Of a DNA stretch of 31,145 nt, positions 1 to 8,081 are shown one piece after another; position 1 is the stretch's first letter, and each line of letters starts with the position of its first letter. The position numbers and the translations under genes are program-made. Where the stretch lies: the NCBI GenBank assembly GCA_020845495.1, contig JADLFM010000126.1:1-31145 (forward strand). The letters run 5' to 3'. The notes under the pieces are model-generated. The model saw only the letters and a program-made list of their open reading frames with translations, was not told the DNA's origin and did not search any database. This stretch comes from Chloroflexota bacterium. GTDB taxonomy: Bacteria; Chloroflexota; UBA6077; JACCZL01.

Positions 1-112
1 GGCGACAACGCACGGCGACAACGCACGGCGACAACGCACGGCGACAACGCACGGCGACAACGCACGGCGACAACGCACGGCGACAACGCACGGCGACAAC
101 GCACGGCGACAA
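1..112. repeat. 13-bp tandem repeat array (8.6 copies, truncated by the window edge)
   Basis: The unit ggcgacaacgcac is repeated head to tail with no mismatch eight times (starts at 1, 14, 27, 40, 53, 66, 79, 92), followed by a partial copy ending at 112. The array probably continues left of the window. A 13-bp period is not a multiple of three, so it is unlikely to be a coding repeat. It ends about 25 bases before the TATACT element upstream of the MoxR gene. It could be a replication-slippage minisatellite or an array of protein-binding sites; the sequence alone does not decide. Confidence 0.95.
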
Positions 113-137
113 TACTCTCACTTTCGAGACAGCACGG

Positions 138-143
138 TATACT
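138..143 (+). promoter_or_regulatory. Putative -10 element (TATACT) for the moxR operon, leaderless geometry
   Basis: TATACT ends seven bases before the ATG at 151. Transcription would therefore start at or next to the start codon and give a leaderless mRNA, which fits the absence of a Shine-Dalgarno sequence. No good -35 hexamer is visible 16-18 bases upstream. The same hexamer occurs at three other plausible promoter positions in this window (13951-13956 minus, 14107-14112 plus, 26526-26531 plus). Confidence 0.4.
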
Positions 144-150
144 CCGCGAC

Positions 151-1107
151 ATGGCCGCTCCTCTTGCACCAGGCGACCTCGCCGCCGAGGTCGCACCCAT
201 ACTCCGCAGTGTCGGCTCGGTCGTCGTCGGCAAGGACGAGGCCGTCGAGTTGACGCTCGTCGCCGTACTGGCTGGCGGGCACATCCTGATCGAGGATGTG
301 CCAGGCGTCGGGAAGACGACCCTGGCGCGGGCGCTCGCCCGCACGATCGGGGGCACCTTCAGCCGGATCCAGTGCACGCCTGACCTGTTGCCCGGCGACG
401 TAACCGGCGTGCACATCCTCGACCAGCGCGAGGGTGGTTTCGTCTTCCAGGCGGGGCCGGTCTTCGCCAACATCGTCCTGGTTGATGAACTGAACCGGGC
501 GACCCCCCGCACCCAGGCGGCCCTGCTCGAGGCGATGGAAGAGCGGCAGGTCACACTCGAAGGCACGACGCGCCCGCTGCCGTCGCCATTCCTGGTGCTC
601 GCCACGCAGAACCCGATCGAATTGGAAGGGACGTTCCCGCTGCCCGAGGCCCAGCTTGACCGATTCATCGTGCGGCTGCGAATCGGCTACCCAAACGAGC
701 AGGAGGAGCAGGAGCTTCTCGTACGCTTCGCCGACGCGACGCCGCTCGACCGGGTGCAACCGGTCATGAGCCTTCCGCGCCTGACTGCCCTGATTCATAG
801 TGCCCGGACCGTGCGCGTCGAGGCGTCCGTCCGCTCGTACATCGTGTCGCTCGTCCGGGCGACCCGCGAGCACACGTCAGTCCGCCTCGGCGCCAGCCCG
901 CGCGCCACCCTGGCCCTGTTCCACGCGGCCCAGGCGCTGGCCGCCATCCGCGGCCGACCCTACGTCTTGCCGGACGACGTCAAGGCGCTCGTCGCGCCGG
1001 TCCTCGGACACCGCCTGATCCTGAACAGTCAGGCGCGCCTGCGAGGGCGGTCCGAGTTGACAGTGCTCGACGAAGTCGTCTCGTCGACGCCGGTCCCGAT
1101 CGAGTGA
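151..1107 (+). CDS. MoxR-family AAA+ ATPase
   Basis: This 318-residue protein has the MoxR/RavA-type AAA_3 layout: Walker A GVGKTT at residues 52-57, Walker B LVDE around 110-113 followed by LNR, sensor 1 ATQNP at 151-155, and the LPEAQLDRF segment (about 164-172) that carries the conserved arginine. The C-terminal lid helical domain follows. The length is normal for the family. MoxR ATPases are cytoplasmic chaperone-like enzymes that act with von Willebrand A-like or DUF58 partners on envelope or metalloprotein substrates. It is the first gene of an operon: its stop overlaps the start of the DUF58 gene, and a DUF4129 membrane protein follows. The ATG at 151 is chosen because it lies seven bases after a TATACT element and the family homology begins soon after it. 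The substrate is unknown. Confidence 0.93.
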   Translation: MAAPLAPGDLAAEVAPILRSVGSVVVGKDEAVELTLVAVLAGGHILIEDVPGVGKTTLARALARTIGGTFSRIQCTPDLLPGDVTGVHILDQREGGFVFQAGPVFANIVLVDELNRATPRTQAALLEAMEERQVTLEGTTRPLPSPFLVLATQNPIELEGTFPLPEAQLDRFIVRLRIGYPNEQEEQELLVRFADATPLDRVQPVMSLPRLTALIHSARTVRVEASVRSYIVSLVRATREHTSVRLGASPRATLALFHAAQALAAIRGRPYVLPDDVKALVAPVLGHRLILNSQARLRGRSELTVLDEVVSSTPVPIE

Positions 1108-2381
1108 TGCAGCGCCCGCCGCGCTTCGGCTCGCGGGCTATCGTTCTCCACGGCCAGTCGGCCGGCGACACCCTCTGGCTGGTCGAATCACGCGGTATCG
1201 GCCTGTCACTGCTGCTGCTGGCGGGAGGAGTCTGGTTCGGCGCAACGCCGGTGGCGGTGACGGCTGGCCTGCTGCTTGGGCTAGCGGTAGTGGTGCGGGG
1301 CTGGTCCTGGCTCGCGCTGCTGGCAGTGCGCTGCGAGGTTCGGTTCCGCGAGGATCGAGCCTTCCCAGACGACGATCTCGACCTGCTGCTCTCGGTGAGC
1401 AGCCGCGGCCCGATCCCGATTCCCTGGCTCGAGCTTGACCTGACCGTCCCGCGCGGGCTCCACGTCTTCAGCACCGCTGACGGCGAAGTCCGGGGCGACG
1501 GGCGCGTCGTGCATCTGCTAGCTACCATCCTACCCTTCCGAACGATCGAACGGACAACCCGCGTCCGCTGCCGCCAGCGCGGGTACTATGCCGTGCCCTC
1601 CGTCACCATCGTCGTCGCGGACCCGCTCCGGCTCTACCCCCGCCGAATCGAGTACCCGGTCGGTGCTGAAGCGATCGTTTACCCCCGCATCGTGCCGCTC
1701 GACAAGATCGGGCTGCGGGCCGAGCTCGCGCAGGGCGACATTCGCGAACGTCGGGTGCTGCTCACCGACCCGACCCGCGCCGTCGGCGTCCGGGAGTACC
1801 GGCCGGGCGACCCGCCCCGCTCGATTCACTGGAAGGCCAGCGCCCGGCGCGGCGCTCTGCAAGTCAAGGTGCTGGAGCGGACCGCCCGGCTCCAGCTTGC
1901 TCTCTTCCTCGATGTGGGAAGCTTCGACCACTCCTGGCTCGTCTTCCGCGACTCGCTCTTCGAGCGCGCCGTGACGGCGACGGCCTCGCTCGCACAGGAC
2001 GTGCTCGATCGCGGCGGTCAGATCGCGCTCGGCCTCGGCGGGCAGGAGCCAGTCTCGTTGCCGATTGCCGGCGGCATGGAGCAGCATCGACTGGTGCTCG
2101 AGGCGCTGGCAGTCGTCGACGCGAAACAGGGACGGCCGCTCGCGAGCGTGCTCGCCGCTTCGCTGTGGCGCCAGCCAGCTGGCACGACCATCGTCATCCT
2201 CACCGCCGATCTGGACGACGAGATCGGAGCGGAGATCCTGACAGCGCGTCGGCGTGGGCACCCGGTCGCGCTCGTCTACTTCGGCCTCGACAAGATCGAG
2301 CCGCCGGATGGAGTCGCCTGGTTCGACCTCGGGCGCGACCGAAACATCGTCAGCGGTCTCGCCGAGGAGGCACGGCCATGA
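1107..2381 (+). CDS. DUF58 domain protein (MoxR partner)
   Basis: The protein has about 424 residues. Two hydrophobic segments near the N-terminus (roughly residues 32-46 and 50-75) anchor it in the membrane. A beta-rich region follows, then the DUF58 signature VREYRPGDPPRSIHWKASA at about 228-247, and a vWA-like C-terminal region. DUF58 proteins are regularly encoded next to MoxR ATPases and are thought to work with them at the membrane. The start overlaps the moxR stop in a TGATG junction (ATG at 1107; a GTG at 1104 directly before it is an alternative), which implies translational coupling. The end overlaps the next gene as ATGA. The identity is secure; the cellular role is known only by association. 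Confidence 0.9.
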   Translation: MQRPPRFGSRAIVLHGQSAGDTLWLVESRGIGLSLLLLAGGVWFGATPVAVTAGLLLGLAVVVRGWSWLALLAVRCEVRFREDRAFPDDDLDLLLSVSSRGPIPIPWLELDLTVPRGLHVFSTADGEVRGDGRVVHLLATILPFRTIERTTRVRCRQRGYYAVPSVTIVVADPLRLYPRRIEYPVGAEAIVYPRIVPLDKIGLRAELAQGDIRERRVLLTDPTRAVGVREYRPGDPPRSIHWKASARRGALQVKVLERTARLQLALFLDVGSFDHSWLVFRDSLFERAVTATASLAQDVLDRGGQIALGLGGQEPVSLPIAGGMEQHRLVLEALAVVDAKQGRPLASVLAASLWRQPAGTTIVILTADLDDEIGAEILTARRRGHPVALVYFGLDKIEPPDGVAWFDLGRDRNIVSGLAEEARP

Positions 2382-3832
2382 TCGCCGTGCTGCTACTGAT
2401 GGAGCTAGCACTCACCACGCTGGTGCTGGGGCTGGCCTGGATCTCGATTGGCGCGAGCCCCTGGCCGCCGCCGCTCGCGGCACTCCTGCCTGGTCCGGCC
2501 GGCCTGCTCGCTGGTCGGCTCGTACCGTACCGCTGGCGCCGCTGGCACTGGTTCGATCCGGCCTGGTGGGGCGCCGTCGTCGCCGTCCTCGCGCTGCTTG
2601 CCGAGGGCATCAATCAGGTAGCGCCAGGTGCCGTCTCGGGCGCCCGCTGGAACATCGCCTTCTTCATCGGGCTGGCGTTGTTCTGGCGAGGCTGGGTGCT
2701 AGCCGAGGGGTGGATCGAGCGGGAGGGCGTCGAGGCCGAAGTCCAGACCGGCCTGATCGCATCGCTCGTGTTGCTTGCCGCGCTTCAATGGGCCTGGCCC
2801 GGCGCCGGGCTGCTACCGGCCGTCATGGTCGTCGTCTGCGGGCTCGTGACGCTGGGGCTTGCTCGGCGGGCCGAGCGCCGCTCCCCGGGCGCGCGCACCG
2901 AATCCGAGTGGCTGTTGCTGCTCGGCGTCCTCGTTGTAGCCGTCATCCTGGCGGCAGGCGCGGCAGTCGGCGGGGTGACGCCCGATCTGCTCGGCACGAT
3001 GGCCGGCCAGGCGCTTCAAACCGTCGCGGCCCTCGGCGCGGCTGGGGCAAGCTTCTGGGGCTGGCTGCGCGGCCTCTTCCCGCAGATGTCCGCGCCATCC
3101 CCCGATGGCCGAGCTCCAGCCGGTGGCGACCCGATGGCCGGCCTCCCTCGCTCTACGGCCAGTTGGCCGGACCTGCCAGTGCCGCCGGGCTGGGTGCTGG
3201 AGGTCGCCATCATCTTCTTCGGCTTCGTGCTGGCCGGCCTGCTCGTCCGCTATCTGCTCGCCAAACGGCCCCGGCATCTCAGCGGACTCTTCCTGATCGG
3301 TCGCCGCCAGGTAGGCGCAGCGCCCATCTCAGAGGCGCCCAACTTCTCGTGGCAGTCGTGGTGGCGCTTGCTGCTCGCGAACCTGCTGGCCTGGCTGCGC
3401 GGTCCGCGCGCAGCGGCGGGCGAGGAGCGGCGACGCGGCGAGGATCGGGCCGCGAAAGCCTCGCCTGAGGAGCGGTCAATTCGGGGGCAGTATCGGCGCT
3501 TTCTGACCGGCCTCAAGCACGTCGGGATCGTCCCATCGCCCGCGACGACACCGCTCGAGCTTGCCCAGCGCCTGGGCACCGTGAAGCCGGCTCTTCACGA
3601 AACCGTCACCGTCCTCACTCGCCTCTACGTCGACGCTCGCTACGGCGAGACGCCGCCCGGCCGGCGAGAAGTGGGCGCGATGAGGGCATCGGTCGACAAG
3701 GCCATCGCCCTGCTCAATCAGCGCGAAGAGATCGTCCCCGAGGAGGAGCCGGCGCGCACGAGGCCGCGCTATTCGGACGAGGACGACGAGTGGCCGCGAC
3801 GCGACAGGCCGGCGAGTTGGACTCGCTGGTAG
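2378..3832 (+). CDS. Multi-pass membrane protein with C-terminal DUF4129
   Basis: This 484-residue protein is translated from the ATG at 2378. That start overlaps the previous stop as ATGA and has a strong AGGAGG site at 2365-2370, seven bases upstream. An upstream in-frame ATG exists but lies deep inside the DUF58 gene and is not needed. Membrane segments are visible near residues 3-24, 64-77, 91-108, 124-162 (two), 178-198 and 272-294. An Arg/Glu-rich linker leads to a DUF4129-like helical domain at about 366-447 (the TPLELAQRL and LTRLYVDARYG segments) and a very acidic and basic tail. DUF4129 is normally fused or adjacent to a transglutaminase-like protease domain in MoxR clusters. No transglutaminase Cys-His-Asp domain can be seen in this protein or the next gene. 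It is probably the membrane component of the MoxR/DUF58 system. Confidence 0.85.
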   Translation: MIAVLLLMELALTTLVLGLAWISIGASPWPPPLAALLPGPAGLLAGRLVPYRWRRWHWFDPAWWGAVVAVLALLAEGINQVAPGAVSGARWNIAFFIGLALFWRGWVLAEGWIEREGVEAEVQTGLIASLVLLAALQWAWPGAGLLPAVMVVVCGLVTLGLARRAERRSPGARTESEWLLLLGVLVVAVILAAGAAVGGVTPDLLGTMAGQALQTVAALGAAGASFWGWLRGLFPQMSAPSPDGRAPAGGDPMAGLPRSTASWPDLPVPPGWVLEVAIIFFGFVLAGLLVRYLLAKRPRHLSGLFLIGRRQVGAAPISEAPNFSWQSWWRLLLANLLAWLRGPRAAAGEERRRGEDRAAKASPEERSIRGQYRRFLTGLKHVGIVPSPATTPLELAQRLGTVKPALHETVTVLTRLYVDARYGETPPGRREVGAMRASVDKAIALLNQREEIVPEEEPARTRPRYSDEDDEWPRRDRPASWTRW

Positions 3833-3837
3833 GGCTC

Positions 3838-3881
3838 GGCTGCCGCCATTCGGGTGGGACTCGCCCGATCAGCCGGCAGCC
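3838..3881. terminator. Possible bidirectional hairpin between convergent genes
   Basis: An 8-bp perfect inverted repeat (GGCTGCCG at 3838-3845 and CGGCAGCC at 3874-3881) encloses a second short stem (CGGG/CCCG). It sits between the DUF4129 gene and the convergent small membrane protein gene and overlaps the latter's last codons. There is no clear T-tract, so terminator function is inferred from position only. Confidence 0.35.
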
Positions 3882-4228
3882 CGGACGAGGAACGCCCCCC
3901 ACGGAGCGCTCAGCAGGCCGATGCCGATCGCTGCCGTAATCGTGCTGCGTTGGCGCCGAAACCCAAGCACCCGATCGGCGATGACGAAGCCGGCGGCGCC
4001 CACCAGGATCATCGCCACCGGCAACAGCGCGAGCGTGTGGTGGAACCAGGTGTAATACGCGAGGCTCACCGGCACGGTTACACAGGTCAGCACGAGCGCG
4101 CCGACCAGCGTCTTGCGCACTGAAAACGCCATGATCAGGCGAACGGTCAACTGGACGCTCGCCAGGACGGCAACGTTCCAGACAAAGGCGAGCGCGAGGC
4201 CGAGCGGGGAGAGCAGCGCATCCATCAT
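3869..4228 (-). CDS. Small hydrophobic membrane protein, unknown function
   Basis: This 119-residue protein is mostly hydrophobic. About four membrane spans are visible (near residues 8-30, 40-60, 67-87 and 97-115), with basic loops such as FRRQRS after the third span. I do not recognise the family. Two ATG codons lie in tandem (4226-4228 and 4223-4225) and neither has a clear Shine-Dalgarno site. It is convergent with the MoxR operon. It lies downstream of the receiver gene on the same strand with a 147-bp gap, so it may or may not be co-transcribed with it. Coding status is supported by the membrane pattern and by the lack of a better frame in this interval. Confidence 0.6.
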   Translation of the reverse strand: MMDALLSPLGLALAFVWNVAVLASVQLTVRLIMAFSVRKTLVGALVLTCVTVPVSLAYYTWFHHTLALLPVAMILVGAAGFVIADRVLGFRRQRSTITAAIGIGLLSAPWGAFLVRAAG

Positions 4229-4375
4229 ACGTCGTTTCGAACAAGGGTGAGATCGTCAACCACCACGGGAACCGGGCCACAGCGGGCGGACGGTACCTGC
4301 GTGGCAGGCGCACGCGTGGTTAGCGTGCCGTAAGGGCAGGCCGAGGCCGACAAGAGGCACGTCGGAGGTACGGAG

Positions 4376-4744
4376 TTACCCGAGCAGGGCGTACACCTTG
4401 TCGAGCAGGGCAATCGGGCTGAACGGCTTGACGAAATAATCGTCGGCTGCCGCCTCGAACGCGCGGGTGCGGTCAGCTTCACTGCCGCTGGCCGTCAGCA
4501 TGACGATCTTGATGCCGGCCGTTTTAGGATCGGCTTTGAGCAAGCGACAGACGTCAACGCCGTTACGGTGCGGCATATTGATGTCTAGCAGGATCAAGGC
4601 TGGCAGGTTTGCCCGCGCCATGGTCAGGGTCTCTTCACCATCGGCGGCGGCGAGGAGGTTGAAGTGCTCCGACCCGAGCGTCGCGGCCACCAGGCGCCGC
4701 AGCGCGGGGTCGTCGTCAGCCAAGAGGACGGTGCGCTTGTTCAT
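4376..4744 (-). CDS. CheY-like stand-alone response regulator receiver
   Basis: This 122-residue single receiver domain has all the phosphorylation-site residues: the acidic pair around D10-D12 (LLADDD), the phospho-acceptor D54 (LLDINMP), the switch T84 (MLTAS) and K106 (VKPF). There is no output domain, so it acts through a protein partner. The ATG at 4744 is chosen because AAGGAG lies four bases upstream and receiver homology starts immediately. An in-frame upstream ATG at 4861 would only add a repeat-encoded GTEPK-type extension that is the shadow of the cyclase gene. The start lies inside the last codons of the upstream GGDEF gene (29-bp overlap), so the two are translationally coupled and probably act in one pathway. 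Confidence 0.9.
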   Translation of the reverse strand: MNKRTVLLADDDPALRRLVAATLGSEHFNLLAAADGEETLTMARANLPALILLDINMPHRNGVDVCRLLKADPKTAGIKIVMLTASGSEADRTRAFEAAADDYFVKPFSPIALLDKVYALLG

Positions 4745-6089
4745 GCTGCTCCTTCTCGCGTCGTCCCGGGTCGTCGGTCCGCCCTTCGGTTCCGTGCCCT
4801 TCGGTTCCGTGCCCTTCGGTTCCGTGCCCTTCGGTTCCGCGCCCGTCAACTCGGTGCCCACTCGCCGTCTGATCTATGGTCTCCTGACGATTGGCAGGCC
4901 GCTCATCCTGCTCCGGCGCTTCAGGGACGATGCAGACGCGATCCTTGCCCCGTCGCTTGGCCTGATACAGCGCTGCATCCGCCAGCCGTACCAGTTCCAC
5001 GGCGTCAACGGACGGTGGGACGAGCGAGACTCCGCCCAGGCTGATCGTGATCGGTAGCGGCCCCTGGCCCTCGGACTCGAGTGGCTGGATCCGGCGGACC
5101 GCATGGCGGAGCTTCTCGCCGACGGCCCGAACGCCACGCGGGCCGAGGCCAGGCAGGATGATGGAAAACTCTTCACCTCCGTAGCGGGCTGCCACGTCAG
5201 TCTGCCGAAGGTTGTGTCGAAGTGCCGTCGCGACGTCACGCAGCACCGAGTCCCCCACCGGATGGCCGAAGGTATCGTTGACGCGCTTGAAATTGTCGCA
5301 GTCGATCATCAGAAGACCGACCGGGTATTCGAGGCGATTGGCGCGGGCGACCTCCATCGAGAGGGCGTCGCGGAAGTAGCGGTAGTTGAACAGGCCGGTC
5401 AGCGGGTCGGTGGTGGCGAGACGTTGGGTCTGCTCGTAGAGCCGGGCATTGTGGATCGCGGCGGCAGCCTCGGTCGCGACCAGTTCCACGAGCTTACGAT
5501 CTTCGTTGGTGAGTGCGGCGCCATGGTCGCGTCTAAGGTGGAGCGCCCCGATCATCACCCCGCCAGCCCGCATGCCAACGGTCAGCGACTGTCCGTCCGC
5601 CGAGATCGCGTCGTCGCCCTCGGCGATCAGCACCCGTGCGACCGGATCCTCGTCGGCCAGCATATCGGCGGGCGGCAAGAGCCAGTCCCGCCCCTGTCGC
5701 GCGGCTTGCGTCGCGCGGTCGCCATCGAGCAGGTAGATGCACGCCGCCTGGTTGTCGACGAGATTGTCGAGCCCCTCAAGGGTTCGTGCCATCACAGCGT
5801 TCGGATCGAGGACCGAGCCAATCGCGCTGCTGATACGATGCAGTTCGTTCATGTGGGCAAGCTGCCGCCGCAACTCGGAGAAGGTCCGCCGGAGATCGTT
5901 GGCGTACAGTTCGAGCTGCTGCTGCGACGCTTCCAGCTCACGGACTCGGGACTGCTCCTGCGCGTAGAGCGCACGTAGCTGGGCCAACTCTACCTGTTCC
6001 GATGCGCTCGCCTGCTCGGGCGGCTCCGGCTGCCCAGCATCACGCTGACCGTCTGGCCGGGTGTGCTCGGCGGTCATGCGGGCATCCAC
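4716..6089 (-). CDS. GAF-GGDEF diguanylate cyclase
   Basis: This 457-residue soluble protein makes cyclic di-GMP. It has a charged coiled-coil segment (about residues 34-85), a GAF-type sensor domain (about 85-215) and a GGDEF domain (about 225-390). The active site reads GGEEF at 304-308, a functional variant. An RQTD inhibitory I-site at 295-298, five residues upstream, predicts product feedback inhibition. The C-terminal tail contains a repeated GHGTE segment encoded by a 15-bp tandem repeat, just before the overlap with the receiver gene. The first ATG is at 6089, with another at 6077; neither has a strong ribosome site, so the start is uncertain by a few codons. No membrane span is seen, so the signal is probably cytoplasmic. 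Confidence 0.93.
   Translation of the reverse strand: MDARMTAEHTRPDGQRDAGQPEPPEQASASEQVELAQLRALYAQEQSRVRELEASQQQLELYANDLRRTFSELRRQLAHMNELHRISSAIGSVLDPNAVMARTLEGLDNLVDNQAACIYLLDGDRATQAARQGRDWLLPPADMLADEDPVARVLIAEGDDAISADGQSLTVGMRAGGVMIGALHLRRDHGAALTNEDRKLVELVATEAAAAIHNARLYEQTQRLATTDPLTGLFNYRYFRDALSMEVARANRLEYPVGLLMIDCDNFKRVNDTFGHPVGDSVLRDVATALRHNLRQTDVAARYGGEEFSIILPGLGPRGVRAVGEKLRHAVRRIQPLESEGQGPLPITISLGGVSLVPPSVDAVELVRLADAALYQAKRRGKDRVCIVPEAPEQDERPANRQETIDQTASGHRVDGRGTEGHGTEGHGTEGHGTEGRTDDPGRREKEQHEQAHRPLG
4781..4840. repeat. 15-bp tandem repeat, 4 copies, inside the 3' end of the diguanylate cyclase gene
   Basis: Four copies of gcccttcggttccgt (the last ends in c) start at 4781, 4796, 4811 and 4826. 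In the cyclase frame (minus strand) they encode GHGTE-type pentapeptides. In the frame of the receiver gene, upstream of its chosen start, they would encode GTEPK pentapeptides. The 15-bp period keeps both frames open. Confidence 0.95.
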
Positions 6090-6344
6090 GTCGTCAGGCG
6101 CCTCAGGCCGTGCCGATGCGCGCCGACAGGGATCGACTGTGGAGCCAGGCCAGACACCATGCCCCTCCGGTCAGGCATGTGTACGATGACGGTCGTCAGC
6201 CAGGATCATCGCACGCGGGCCGGTCTCCTGACCAGAGGGTGCCGGCCGAAGATGTGGGATCCTGGGCCGCATGCATGTCACACTCGGACGGCAAAGCGCC
6301 CGCTCCCGCTCGAACTCGCCGTGCGCGTCACGTGACGGCGCGCA
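6090..6344. other. Non-coding interval between cyclase and glycosyltransferase genes
   Basis: These 255 bases lie upstream of the minus-strand cyclase gene and downstream of the minus-strand glycosyltransferase gene. They should hold the cyclase promoter and the glycosyltransferase terminator. I see no convincing promoter hexamers, hairpin with T-tract, or small gene with a ribosome site. Confidence 0.5.
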
Positions 6345-8060
6345 TCATCGTGCGGAGGTGGGGACGTGCTCTTGCCGTCCAGCCTCAGTCGCGGGGAGCG
6401 GCTCGGCTGGAGCTGGATCGCGCCCCGGCTCTACGCGCATCCCAAAGCGGGACCGGAGCGCGGCGAAGGCCCAGGATACTGGCGCGATCGCCAGAGGCGT
6501 CAAGTACAGCAGGTACACCCAGTCTGGCGTGTACACGTCCCAGAAGTGGCGGTAGTACATGACCATCGGCGCGGCAAGGCTGAAGCCGACCAGGACGCGG
6601 GCGGTCACGGACTCCCAGCCGCCCAGCACGGCCAGCGCCAGCGGCCAGGAGAAGTACCAGGGCAGTACCCAGGTGTTGTAAATCAGCAGGAACGCCGCCA
6701 TGACACGCGCGCCGCTCGCCGCCATCCCGAGCGCGCCTCGCGCCCACCACAGTTCCGCCAGGCAGACCACGGCGAAGACGACACGAGCGACGCTCTTGAT
6801 GCTCTCGCGCGCCTGGTCGAGCGCGACCTGCGGCGCAATCGCGCCCTCGGACTCGACGATGCGGTCCTGGGCCTGCTGCTGGGCCAGCAGATCCGGCACG
6901 TAGTTCAGGTACATCGGCCCCTGCGACCAACGGAGGATCGGGCCGATCGTGTCCATCCCCTGCCACCAGGGATAGTAGAACGCCACGGTCACGACGAGGA
7001 TCGTCGCCCCCGCGAGCGCGCCAACGCCGACGAAGCGGCCAGCGGACCGCTGCTCGCGCGCCCACGCCAGCACGTAGTACGGCAACAGCAGGATGCTGCT
7101 CATCTTCACAAGGACTGACACGGTGAGCGTCACCAACCCGAGCCAGCGCGCCTGCACCGTGAACAGCCCGACGGCGAGCAGCATGATCGCGACCATGACG
7201 GCATCGTTGTGGCCGTTGCCGCCGAACTCGAACAGGACGAGCGGATTCCAGGCGTACAGAACGTACGCTTCGAGCACCCGGCCCGGCCGTAGCCGGTGGA
7301 CGGCGAACGACAGGGCTGCCAGCCCGATCAGATGCCAGACGTTCACGAAGAGTTTGTACGCCAGCACTTTGTCGACGTCGGTCCAGAGCGCCGCGCGCTG
7401 CGCGAGAACCTGCGACATGTCGATCCAGGCCGGGCCGTAGATCGACGGGGCATCGTGCCAGATCGGATGGATCCAGGTGTAGATCCGGACGTCTGGGAAC
7501 CAGGATGGCAGTGCGATGAACGGGTTCTGCGCGAGCGGCCCGGCGATGGTCCCGTACATCACGTACGAGAACAGGTCGGTGGTGAACAGGCCGGGCATCA
7601 GGAAGAGCGTGAACTGATACGCCAACGGCGGCGCGACGACCGCCACCGTACCCCAGCCACGCGGCAGCCCGGCCCGCGTCAGCCAGAACACCGCGAGGTA
7701 CAGAATGAACGCGATGCCGAACCACTGCATGAGCGACCGAACCAGCAGATCGAGCGACTGGCTCGCGCCCGGCAAGGCTGCCTCGAAGCGGGCGAGCAGG
7801 GGCAGGAGGCGCTGCCAGATCGACTGATACTGGACCAGGTACTCGTAGGTGAAATCCGGAGCCTGGGTCAGATAGTACGAGAGCGGCCAGATGGCGACAT
7901 AGAGCAGTTGGCCGAGCGCTGCCAGCACGAGCAGCACGCCCAGCCGCAGCCAGGACGCACCTCGGCTGGCCCGGCCGGACGGGGACGGCACAGCGGATGC
8001 TCCGCAGTCGGCCGCCGGCTGAGGAGCCGGCATGCTCTCACGATCCCTGACGATGGTCAT
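6345..8060 (-). CDS. GT87/DUF2029-like polyprenol-linked glycosyltransferase, membrane
   Basis: This 571-residue, very hydrophobic protein has about ten or more membrane spans after a short hydrophilic N-terminus. The GT-C hallmarks are an acidic residue in the first outer loop (TTDLFSYVMYG, D162), a NPF segment at 179-181, and the YAWNPLVLFE...NGHND block at about 269-286. The same block occurs in the 484-residue protein at 21815-23269, so the two are related. Such enzymes transfer hexoses, often mannose, from polyprenyl phosphate to lipids or glycans on the outer face of the membrane. The start has a GAGG site four bases upstream. It lies 21 bp downstream of the zinc-finger methyltransferase gene, so the two form an operon. 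The donor and acceptor sugars cannot be read from the sequence. Confidence 0.8.
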   Translation of the reverse strand: MTIVRDRESMPAPQPAADCGASAVPSPSGRASRGASWLRLGVLLVLAALGQLLYVAIWPLSYYLTQAPDFTYEYLVQYQSIWQRLLPLLARFEAALPGASQSLDLLVRSLMQWFGIAFILYLAVFWLTRAGLPRGWGTVAVVAPPLAYQFTLFLMPGLFTTDLFSYVMYGTIAGPLAQNPFIALPSWFPDVRIYTWIHPIWHDAPSIYGPAWIDMSQVLAQRAALWTDVDKVLAYKLFVNVWHLIGLAALSFAVHRLRPGRVLEAYVLYAWNPLVLFEFGGNGHNDAVMVAIMLLAVGLFTVQARWLGLVTLTVSVLVKMSSILLLPYYVLAWAREQRSAGRFVGVGALAGATILVVTVAFYYPWWQGMDTIGPILRWSQGPMYLNYVPDLLAQQQAQDRIVESEGAIAPQVALDQARESIKSVARVVFAVVCLAELWWARGALGMAASGARVMAAFLLIYNTWVLPWYFSWPLALAVLGGWESVTARVLVGFSLAAPMVMYYRHFWDVYTPDWVYLLYLTPLAIAPVSWAFAALRSRFGMRVEPGRDPAPAEPLPATEAGRQEHVPTSAR

Positions 8061-8081
8061 TCGCCTCGCGGCGCAGTGATG

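Noticed and set aside
1..112. CRISPR array
   Set aside because: The units are only 13 bp and directly adjacent with no spacers; no cas gene is present.
4716..4861. Receiver gene starting at 4861 with a GTEPK repeat tail
   Set aside because: The ATG at 4744 has an AAGGAG site and the receiver fold begins there; the upstream part is inside the cyclase gene. Kept only as an open question in the findings.
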